Part shown: piece by piece, positions 28,875-36,251 of the stretch | Numbering within the stretch: the stretch's first letter is position 1 | Layout: the number at the start of each line of letters is the position of its first letter | Assembly (NCBI RefSeq): GCF_002895565.1 | Contig: NZ_AZRN01000033.1 | Location: 51,592 to 115,591, forward strand | Direction: 5' to 3' | DNA: 64,000 nucleotides | Source of the DNA: Petrotoga mexicana DSM 14811 | GTDB taxonomy: Bacteria > Thermotogota > Thermotogae > Petrotogales > Petrotogaceae | Notes under the pieces: model-generated | Told to the model about the DNA's origin: nothing | The model's database searches: none | What the model saw: the letters and a program-made list of their open reading frames with translations, nothing else | Position numbers and translations under genes: made by a program

Positions 28875-28921
28875 ATAAATAATGAGTGTAATTTTATCAA
28901 ATATTGTTTTTGGAGGAAAAG

Positions 28922-29842
28922 ATGGAAAATAACGGTTTTAAAAGTGGTTTCGTCGCCTTGGCTGGAAAGCCTAACGTAGGAAAATCAACATTGATAAACG
29001 CTTTGATGGGCCAAAAAGTGGTTATCGTTTCTGACAAGCCACAAACCACAAGAAATAGAGTAAACTGCATATTAACGGAAGATCATTATCAAATAGTTTT
29101 TGTCGACACACCTGGTATTCACAAACCTATAAGAAAAATCGGGGAATACATGGTCAATATCGCAATAAATGCATTGAAAGGTGTTGACCTAATACTTTTT
29201 ATAATCGATGCAAAGGATGGTTTAAGAAATTCAGATTTAAGAGTTGCTGAAATAGTCGATAAATCAAAAATTCCTACCATTCTTCTTGTGAACAAAGTTG
29301 ACCTAGTAAAAGATAAAGAGAAAATTAACTTGATGACAGAAAAAATAAAAAGTTTATGTTCAAATATAGTTACAACCATTGAAATTTCGGCCTTAACGGG
29401 TAAAAATCTTTCTGAATTAAAACAAAGTATTATAGATTTATTACCTGAAGGTCCACAGTACTACCCAGAAGATATGATCACCGATAAACCGTCAAGGTTC
29501 ATCATTTCTGAGTTAATTCGGGAAAAAATCTTTCATTTAACAAAGGAAGAGATCCCTCATTCAAGCGGTGTAGTTATAGAAGAACTGAAAGAAAGAGAGA
29601 ACGGCGTTTTGTACGTAAGAGCAGAAATTTATGTTGAAAAGAAAAGTCAGAAACCTATTATAATAGGTAAAAACGGAAGTATGATTAAAAAGATCGGCCA
29701 ATTGGCAAGGCAAGACATCGAAGAACTTTTTGAAAGAAAAGTCTACCTTGATCTTTACGTAAAGGTTCGTGACAAATGGAGAGACGACAAAAACATTTTA
29801 AATAACATTATGGAATACAAAGTAGAAGAAATAAAAGATTGA
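28922..29842 (+). CDS. era: GTPase Era
   Basis: About 306 residues. G1 GKPNVGKST (15-23), G3 DTPGIH, G4 NKVD and the C-terminal KH domain with IIGKNGSMIKKIG are all present. Era binds the 3' end of 16S rRNA and assists 30S maturation. The frame extends upstream to a TTG, but the ATG at 28922 sits 6 bp after TTGGAGGAAA and is the real start. It stands alone; usual partners (ybeY, recO) are not adjacent. Confidence 0.96.
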   Translation: MENNGFKSGFVALAGKPNVGKSTLINALMGQKVVIVSDKPQTTRNRVNCILTEDHYQIVFVDTPGIHKPIRKIGEYMVNIAINALKGVDLILFIIDAKDGLRNSDLRVAEIVDKSKIPTILLVNKVDLVKDKEKINLMTEKIKSLCSNIVTTIEISALTGKNLSELKQSIIDLLPEGPQYYPEDMITDKPSRFIISELIREKIFHLTKEEIPHSSGVVIEELKERENGVLYVRAEIYVEKKSQKPIIIGKNGSMIKKIGQLARQDIEELFERKVYLDLYVKVRDKWRDDKNILNNIMEYKVEEIKD

Positions 29843-29863
29843 AAATAGACTGCTATATGCAAT

Positions 29864-30451
29864 TTAATCAATTCTAAAAGCCTTGTCAGCTTCTATAATT
29901 TCCTTCGCAACATCAACTAACTTTTTGTTGGAATTTCTACTCTTTTTTTGCAAAAATTTCATAGATTCTTCTTCGTTTAATTGTAATCTTTCCATTATGA
30001 TACCTTTGGCTTTTTCTATTAATTTTCTTGATTCCAAAGTTTCTTTGGTTACTTCTAATTCATTTTTTAAATTTTTAATATCCTCAAATCTAGAAAGAGC
30101 TATTTCAATCGCGGCTTTCAAATCAGATTCGTCTATGGGCTTTATTAAGTACCCTAAGACTCCCAGATTTTTTGCTTTATCTATCAATTCTTCATCATCG
30201 TAACCGCTTACAATCAATGTGGGAATAAAAACCTTCTGGCTTATCCTTCTTAATGCCTCCAAACCATCCATAACAGGTAGATTGATATCAGCTATTATCA
30301 ATTCAGGCTTTTTTTCTAAAGCTAATTTGACCAACTCTTTACCGTTTGTAGCTTCTCCTACTACTTTACATCCTAAATTTTCTAAGTTACTTTTTAACCC
30401 CATTAAAATTAGGTATTCATCCTCAGCAATCAGTATCTTCAAGTCCTTCAT
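29864..30451 (-). CDS. Response regulator with ANTAR RNA-binding domain
   Basis: 195 residues. A receiver domain (acidic pocket AEDE, phospho-Asp in ADINLPVMDG, conserved Lys in YLIKPID) is followed by a short coiled coil and an ANTAR domain from about 145: KLIEKAKGIIMERLQLNEEES and so on. ANTAR regulators such as EutV, AmiR and NasR bind paired hairpins in leader RNAs and prevent termination. It lies 19 bp downstream of the sensor kinase gene. The leader of the divergent sugar operon (32525-32622) has the expected target structure. Confidence 0.93.
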   Translation of the reverse strand: MKDLKILIAEDEYLILMGLKSNLENLGCKVVGEATNGKELVKLALEKKPELIIADINLPVMDGLEALRRISQKVFIPTLIVSGYDDEELIDKAKNLGVLGYLIKPIDESDLKAAIEIALSRFEDIKNLKNELEVTKETLESRKLIEKAKGIIMERLQLNEEESMKFLQKKSRNSNKKLVDVAKEIIEADKAFRID

Positions 30452-30470
30452 GGTTTAACCCCCAACATCT

Positions 30471-32339
30471 TCAAATTTTCTCCATTTCTTCAACGGAACT
30501 ATTCGTACTAATTTGTTTTACTGGGATTTCAATTCGTACTTTGGCACCATTAGCACTTTCTACATATATCTCCCCATTTAGCTGTTTAGTAATTATAGAA
30601 TATACGATTGATAAACCAAGCCCCTGGTTTTTTTGAATATCGAAACTTTGTGGTAATCCTACTCCATTATCCGAAATCTCCAGCTTTATTGTTTCGTTCT
30701 CGAATTTTGAAATAATAGTTATCTCACCATTTTCTTTACCAACAAAAGCATACTTTAGACTGTTAGTAATCAACTCGTTCACCACCAAAGCTATCGCAGA
30801 GGCCTTGCTATATGAAACGAAAATATCGTCCAATTCAAAGTTAAATCTAATCTCTTCTCTTGTACTGCTCATAAATTTGACTATCTTAATTATCATCTCT
30901 TTGAGATTGATAATACTTCTACCTAATTTATCTTTTGACAACAAATCATGCACTGCGGCAATACTTTTTATCTTCGACATTAAATCATCGAGCATCTCTA
31001 CTACATCTTTCCTTGAATCTTTTTTATTGGACATTTTATACAAAGACATCAAACTAATTATGGACTGAAGATTATTCTTTATTCGATGATGACTCTCTTG
31101 TAACAATACAGAACTTCCAACTAACCTTGTGTCATGAATTGCTAACGCAGCTTGATGAGCTATAGTTTCTAAATACTTTATCTCTTCTTCGGAATATAGG
31201 TATACTTCTTTGTAATAAATATGGATTATACCACTCAATCTTGATCTTATGTACAAAGGGACACATATGAAACTACAGATATCTTTGTTGATTTTAAAGA
31301 ATTTTTCGAAACCTTTATCTCTTTTTGAAAAATAATAAACTTTTTCATCGCCAATCAAATTTAAAATTTCTGATTCATTCGGTTCAACTTCCACATTCTT
31401 GTTTCGTTTGTAAAAAGCTTTATCTATTATTGCGTTTGTGTCCTCATCCATCAAAGATATTCCACATGCCTCTGCTTTCATAGCCTTTGCAGCATTTTTT
31501 GCAAGCAGATTCATAAGATCATCTAGCTCATATTCTGATGTTAAGTATTCTGCAGCTTCGAAAACCGATTCAATTAGTTGACTTTCTTCAGGATTTACAT
31601 TATTGTCATCAGAGTTAATTCCCATAATCTTATTTATCAATTTTTTAGGATTATTTTTTACCTCTTGGGAGTCCAAAATTTCCGCAATCTCACCTTCATT
31701 CAATATTGCGATCTTATCAGCGATTCTCAAGGCATCTTCCCATTGTTTAGTTATGTAGATTACACTTTTACCTTCTTTTTTGTGTGTTCTTATCATATTG
31801 TGGAGATTCATCAAAGAACTTAAAGAAATATTCTCAGCTGGTTCGTATAAAATCACAACATCTGGATTTACAGAAAAAGCTCTTACAAACGCCAAATTTT
31901 TCTTTTCTTCTAACGTGAGATCTCCTACTTTCATATATGGTGATAAGTTCAAATTATACTTTTTTAAAATTTCCTCCACTACTTTCTGGGTTTTTCTTTT
32001 AAAATAAAAAATCGATAGTTTTTTCTTATAAGAAGTATCTAAAAACAAATTCTCTGAAACAGAGAGATTCTCTAATAACCTAGGTTTTTGATTAATAATT
32101 TCAATCTTATTTTTCTTTAGATCATACAGATTGAAAGGAACAAGTTGTCTCATATGAAACAATTTCCCTTCTGCAGGTAACTTACCAATTAATCCATTGA
32201 TAATGGCATTCTTACCTGAGCCTTCTTGACCAACAATGGTTATAACTTCCCCTTTTTGTACTTCTAAGGAGAAATTTTTTAAGAGTTCAGTGTCTTGATC
32301 TTTTACACGAAAATTCTGAATTTCAAACAAATTTGACAT
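30471..32339 (-). CDS. Hybrid sensor kinase: decayed RbsA-like ABC ATPase domain, GAF domain, HisKA_2 histidine kinase
   Basis: About 622 residues from the ATG at 32339, which has GAGGGA 7 bp upstream. Residues 1-245 resemble the first ATPase half of RbsA/MglA, including NLSVSENLFL, but the catalytic positions are altered. Walker A is GQEGSGKN (38-45), Walker B VVILYEPAE (161-169, Asp to Tyr), the signature LTLEEKK, and the switch His is Lys198. Residues about 265-405 are a GAF domain. ESHHRIKNNLQ (415-425) is the HisKA_2 phosphorylation site, followed by a HATPase domain (N box NELITNSLKYA, DNGVGLP, GLGLSI). It should phosphorylate the adjacent ANTAR regulator. No transmembrane segment is seen. 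Confidence 0.9.
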   Translation of the reverse strand: MSNLFEIQNFRVKDQDTELLKNFSLEVQKGEVITIVGQEGSGKNAIINGLIGKLPAEGKLFHMRQLVPFNLYDLKKNKIEIINQKPRLLENLSVSENLFLDTSYKKKLSIFYFKRKTQKVVEEILKKYNLNLSPYMKVGDLTLEEKKNLAFVRAFSVNPDVVILYEPAENISLSSLMNLHNMIRTHKKEGKSVIYITKQWEDALRIADKIAILNEGEIAEILDSQEVKNNPKKLINKIMGINSDDNNVNPEESQLIESVFEAAEYLTSEYELDDLMNLLAKNAAKAMKAEACGISLMDEDTNAIIDKAFYKRNKNVEVEPNESEILNLIGDEKVYYFSKRDKGFEKFFKINKDICSFICVPLYIRSRLSGIIHIYYKEVYLYSEEEIKYLETIAHQAALAIHDTRLVGSSVLLQESHHRIKNNLQSIISLMSLYKMSNKKDSRKDVVEMLDDLMSKIKSIAAVHDLLSKDKLGRSIINLKEMIIKIVKFMSSTREEIRFNFELDDIFVSYSKASAIALVVNELITNSLKYAFVGKENGEITIISKFENETIKLEISDNGVGLPQSFDIQKNQGLGLSIVYSIITKQLNGEIYVESANGAKVRIEIPVKQISTNSSVEEMEKI

Positions 32340-32424
32340 AACAATTCCCTCTAAAATCAAAAAATCTTTATTAGTTAATTTTACCAAATTTATATAAATT
32401 AAGAAAATCTAAGATTTTTTAACT

Positions 32425-32512
32425 TAATCAAAAATAAATGACTTAGAATAACTCTAATCGGATCTAATCGCCCCTAATCGATGTTGACATAAAAATGAAA
32501 ATATGATTAAAT
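32425..32512 (+). promoter_or_regulatory. Promoter of the sugar ABC operon with six-unit 10-bp hexamer array
   Basis: TTGACA (32484-32489), 17 bp, TTAAAT (32507-32512). Upstream, hexamers begin every 10 bp from 32425: TAATCA, TAAATG, AGAATA (degenerate), TAATCG, TAATCG, TAATCG, the last ending 3 bp before the -35. The poor -10 box suggests dependence on an activator. Confidence 0.82.
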
Positions 32513-32524
32513 GTTTTCAGAAAG

Positions 32525-32622
32525 TCATCCTCAAGGGTGGGATGATAATATTCAATAAAAAATTTAATAATATGAGGTCATGAATGCCTTAGTATATTGA
32601 ATTATATACTAAGGCATTTTTT
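32525..32622 (+). promoter_or_regulatory. ANTAR-type dual hairpin and overlapping terminator in the sugar operon leader
   Basis: Hairpin P1 (32525-32545): TCATCC, bulged T, C, hexaloop AAGGGT, GGGATGA; the loop has A at position 1 and G at position 4 as in ANTAR targets. Hairpin P2 (32573-32591): AGG, bulged T, C, hexaloop ATGAAT, GCCT; it has the same bulge but A rather than G at loop position 4. A 13-bp terminator with six T follows (32585-32622), and its 5' arm contains the P2 3' arm, so P2 and the terminator exclude each other. The cognate ANTAR regulator is encoded divergently. Confidence 0.72.
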
Positions 32623-32678
32623 GTTTGATAGGTACCTATAGTCACTTTGTAACAACAAAATTTACAGGAGGTGTTTTT

Positions 32679-33698
32679 ATGAAACGTTTTTTGGTAGTTT
32701 TGGTATTGTTAGTGAGTTTATTTGCATTCTCTGAAACCTTTTTACTTTCACCAAAGTCTATGAACAACCCCTATTGGTTTGCAGTAGAAAACGGTATGAA
32801 AGACGCAGCAGAAGCCTTAGGAGTTGAAGCAATATTTGATGCTCCTATAGAAGCTGATGCAGCAGAACAAGCCCAAAAGATACAAACCTATATTATTCGT
32901 GGTGTGGATGGTATTGGTATATCTCCCAATAATCCAGAAGCTATTAAATTTGTCATTCAACAAGCTTTGAACAGGGATATTCCAGTAGTAACTTTTGATT
33001 CTGATTCACCAGATAGTGGTAGATATGTATATTTGGGAACTAACAATTACAATGCAGGATATGCTGCTGGTGAACTTATGGGACAACTTATCGACCAATA
33101 CAAACCTGATAAAACTACTTTGAATTTTGCTATTTTAACAGGGGGGTTGGCAGCAGTTAATTTGAACGAAAGAATCGCAGGATTCAAAGATGCCATGGAA
33201 GAATACTCCCAAAAAACAGGAAAAGAAATCGTTTATGTTGCAGATCCTTTCCCATGTAACGACGATACCGCTGTAGCTGTTCAAGTTTTAACAGATGTTA
33301 CCAGACGTTATCCAAATTTAGATGGTTGGTTCACTTCTGGCGGATGGCACTTGTTTGCTCCAGTGGATACGGTTATTAAAGCCTTAGGTGGAGTGGAAAA
33401 GGCAGAATCACTCTTAACAATTGGTTTTGACACTTTACCACCAGAATTGGAACTCGTAAAAGCAGGTGCCTGGAAGGGACTGGTTGGTCAAAGGCCATAC
33501 GACATGGGATATTTATCTCTAGCTGTTTTATACAATATGTCGAAATTAGGTGTAGATAAAACACTACAATTATTACCAAAAGTTACAAATGAAGATGGTT
33601 CAGTTGATTACATTATAGATACGGGAGTCGATATTGTAACCTCAGAAAATGTTGATGAATTCTTTGAATTTGCCACTGAAGTTTATACTAAAAGATAG
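32679..33698 (+). CDS. Sugar ABC transporter substrate-binding protein (RbsB-like), copy 1
   Basis: 339 residues: a Sec signal peptide (MKRFLVVLVLLVSLFAFS) and a periplasmic-binding-protein type 1 fold of the RbsB/ALS class, with FLLSPKSMNNPYWFAVENGM and ITFDSDSP-like VVTFDSDSP motifs. The frame runs upstream, but ATG 32679 follows AGGAGGTG and begins the signal peptide. It feeds the RbsC- and RbsA-like subunits encoded next. A second copy lies at 44739-45758; the two differ mostly in the segment FTSGGWHLFAPVD (here), which should line the sugar pocket. A pentose such as arabinose is the likely ligand. Confidence 0.93.
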   Translation: MKRFLVVLVLLVSLFAFSETFLLSPKSMNNPYWFAVENGMKDAAEALGVEAIFDAPIEADAAEQAQKIQTYIIRGVDGIGISPNNPEAIKFVIQQALNRDIPVVTFDSDSPDSGRYVYLGTNNYNAGYAAGELMGQLIDQYKPDKTTLNFAILTGGLAAVNLNERIAGFKDAMEEYSQKTGKEIVYVADPFPCNDDTAVAVQVLTDVTRRYPNLDGWFTSGGWHLFAPVDTVIKALGGVEKAESLLTIGFDTLPPELELVKAGAWKGLVGQRPYDMGYLSLAVLYNMSKLGVDKTLQLLPKVTNEDGSVDYIIDTGVDIVTSENVDEFFEFATEVYTKR

Positions 33699-33712
33699 AT
33701 AAACTTTCTTAA

Positions 33713-33743
33713 GCGATGGGACCTTCTTATTCCCATCGCTTTT
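33713..33743 (+). terminator. Intercistronic hairpin after binding-protein copy 1
   Basis: GCGATGGGA, 9-nt loop, TCCCATCGC, TTTT. Between binding protein and permease it probably acts as a partial terminator or mRNA stabiliser, favouring excess binding protein. The same hairpin follows copy 2. Confidence 0.75.
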
Positions 33744-33795
33744 AATCAATAAAAATTTTAAAAATACCTAAGCATTTACAAAGGAGGAAAAAAAA

Positions 33796-34743
33796 TTGGA
33801 GACGTTAAAAAAAATTTTTGCTATAAGAGAATTCACTATATTCTTGGTTTTAATTGCTCTGATGCTTTTCTTGGGAATAACTGCACCAGGGTTTTTATCG
33901 GTTGATAACCTTTTCAGTATCATTTTAAATGTGACATTTATTGGGGTTATGGCTTGCGGTATGACAATGGTAATTATCACTGGTGGAATAGACCTTTCTG
34001 TTGGCTCTATTTTAGGTTTATCTGGAGTTGTGATGGGGTTACTCATGCATGATTTAGGTTTAAATCCTGTCCTGAGTATTTTGGTAGGCTTATTAGTTGG
34101 AATGGCTGCTGGATTAACAAACGGACTTCTCATTACCAAAGTTAAAATTCCACCGTTTATAAGTACTCTAGGTATGCTCAGTATAGCAAGGGGTTTAGCA
34201 TATGTATTAAGTGAAGGCTGGCCAATATCTCCTTTTCCAAAGTCATTTACTTCTCAAGGTCAAGGTATGGTTGGACCTGTTCCTGTTCCTGTATTATACT
34301 TCGCTGGAGTTGCCATTATCGCTTATATATTTCTACGATACACTATCGTTGGAAGAAGAATATATGCAACTGGTGGTAATTTAGAAGCATCAAAATTGGT
34401 TGGAATTAAAACTGATAGAATATTGATAATGGTTTATGTAATTAATGGGTTGTTGGCAGCATTTGCTGGATTTTTAATGACAGCATGGTTGGGAGTAGCT
34501 CAAGCAAATGCTGGTCAAAGTTATGAATTAGATGTTATTGCCGCAACTGTTATAGGAGGTACGAGTCTACAAGGTGGAGAAGGAACTATCTTAGGAACCG
34601 TGATTGGTGCTATCATCATGGGTGTACTGAGAAACGGGTTGATCCTTTTAGGTGTGTCTTCTTTCTGGCAACAAGTTGCCATCGGTGCAGTAATCATTAT
34701 CGCCGTAGCCTTCGATCAACTTAGAGGGGGGAAAGAAGGATGA
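33796..34743 (+). CDS. Sugar ABC transporter permease (RbsC-like)
   Basis: 315 residues with about ten hydrophobic segments. It carries the BPD_transp_2 motifs GGIDLSVGSILGLSGVVMG near residue 55 and ATVIGGTSLQGGEGTILGT near the end. TTG start, 5-6 bp after AGGAGGAAAA. Members form homodimeric permeases for pentoses and galactose with an RbsA ATPase. The last codons overlap the start of the ATPase gene by 4 bp. Confidence 0.94.
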   Translation: METLKKIFAIREFTIFLVLIALMLFLGITAPGFLSVDNLFSIILNVTFIGVMACGMTMVIITGGIDLSVGSILGLSGVVMGLLMHDLGLNPVLSILVGLLVGMAAGLTNGLLITKVKIPPFISTLGMLSIARGLAYVLSEGWPISPFPKSFTSQGQGMVGPVPVPVLYFAGVAIIAYIFLRYTIVGRRIYATGGNLEASKLVGIKTDRILIMVYVINGLLAAFAGFLMTAWLGVAQANAGQSYELDVIAATVIGGTSLQGGEGTILGTVIGAIIMGVLRNGLILLGVSSFWQQVAIGAVIIIAVAFDQLRGGKEG

Positions 34744-36236
34744 ACCCTGTCTTAAAAGTAGTTGATATTTCTAAAGAATTCCCTGGTGTAAAAGCTTTAG
34801 ATCAAGTAAGTATTGACTTTTATCCTGGGGAAGTTCATGCCATCGTGGGAGAAAACGGTGCGGGAAAGTCCACATTGATGAAAATCATAGCAGGCGTTTA
34901 TAAACAAAATGCAGGCAAAATAATTTTTAAGGGCAAAGAAAGATATTGGAAACATCCTTCAGAAGCTATTGAAGAAGGAATTGTTACTATCTTTCAAGAA
35001 TTGTCAGTCATGGATAATTTATCTGTCTCAGAAAATCTGTTTTTAGGCTCTGAACCAAAAAGAGGACCTTTTCTTAACTATGGTAAACTATACAAATCTG
35101 CAAAGGAGTTCTTAAAGGAGTTTGATCTGAACATAAATCCTAATGACAAATTAAAAAAATTCACGATTGGTGTTCAACAAATGATTGAGATTGCAAGGGC
35201 TACCTACAAAGAATCTAAAGTTATTATAATGGATGAACCTACCTCTTCCCTCACGCAGAATGAGGTTGCAAAATTGTTCGAAGTTATAAGAAATTTGAAA
35301 CAAAAAGGTGTGTCAATTATATTTGTCTCCCATAGGTTAGAAGAAATATTCGAAATAGCTGATAAAGTTTCTGTTTTAAGGGATGGAAGATTAGTTGAAA
35401 CAAATAATATATCTGATCTTAACCGAGATAAAATCGTTGAAATGATGGTTGGAAGAAAAATAGAAAATTTTTATATAAAAAAAGAACACGAAATTGGTAA
35501 AACGATCATGAAAGTTGAAAATCTTAGTGGCGAAGGATTCAAAAATGTTTCATTTGAGGTTAATGAGGGAGAAGTTTTAGGCTTCTCCGGCTTGATAGGT
35601 GCAGGGAGATCAGAAATCATGGAAACTATAATCGGTTTAAGAAAAAAGAAATCAGGAAAAATCTATGTTGATAACAAAGAAGTGACAATAAATAATCCAC
35701 TTGATGCTATTAAGTTGGGTATAGGTATGGTACCAGAAGATAGGAAAAGAAAAGGATTGATTTTGATTCATTCTGTCAAAGATAACATATCTCTTCCTAG
35801 TTTAGATAAATTAAAGAGATTTCGAATATTCGTGAATGAAAAAGCGGAAAAAGATTTGAGTAAATGGGCAATAGATTCCTTTAACATAAAAACTCCTTCT
35901 CCTACAAGAAGAGTAAAATACTTATCGGGGGGAAATCAACAGAAAGTTGTAGTAGCAAAATGGATAGCTTTAAGACCCAAAATCTTAATACTAGATGAAC
36001 CAACTCGAGGGATAGATGTGGGAGCTAAAGCGGAAATATATGAATTGATATCTGAACTAGCACTACAAGGAATGGCTATTATCATGATATCTTCAGAATT
36101 ACCAGAGGTTTTACAAATAAGCGATAGAATAGCTGTTATGGCTTATGGACATCTTACGGGGGTCCTTAACGCCAAAGAAGCTTCACAAGAAAAAGTTATG
36201 AAGTTGGCTACTCAAAAAGAAAAAGTATACGCATAA
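34740..36236 (+). CDS. Sugar ABC transporter ATP-binding protein (RbsA-like, double ATPase)
   Basis: 498 residues with two ATPase halves. The first has Walker A GENGAGKST, FTIGVQQMIEIARA in the signature position and Walker B VIIMDEPTSSL. The second has the degenerate GLIGAGRSE loop usual in the C-terminal half of this family, LSGGNQQKVVVAKW and LILDEPTRGID. It energises pentose uptake. ATGA-type overlap with the permease gene and 15 bp to the chemoreceptor gene put all four in one operon. Confidence 0.95.
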   Translation: MNPVLKVVDISKEFPGVKALDQVSIDFYPGEVHAIVGENGAGKSTLMKIIAGVYKQNAGKIIFKGKERYWKHPSEAIEEGIVTIFQELSVMDNLSVSENLFLGSEPKRGPFLNYGKLYKSAKEFLKEFDLNINPNDKLKKFTIGVQQMIEIARATYKESKVIIMDEPTSSLTQNEVAKLFEVIRNLKQKGVSIIFVSHRLEEIFEIADKVSVLRDGRLVETNNISDLNRDKIVEMMVGRKIENFYIKKEHEIGKTIMKVENLSGEGFKNVSFEVNEGEVLGFSGLIGAGRSEIMETIIGLRKKKSGKIYVDNKEVTINNPLDAIKLGIGMVPEDRKRKGLILIHSVKDNISLPSLDKLKRFRIFVNEKAEKDLSKWAIDSFNIKTPSPTRRVKYLSGGNQQKVVVAKWIALRPKILILDEPTRGIDVGAKAEIYELISELALQGMAIIMISSELPEVLQISDRIAVMAYGHLTGVLNAKEASQEKVMKLATQKEKVYA

Positions 36237-36251
36237 TGGGAGCTGAAAGAA

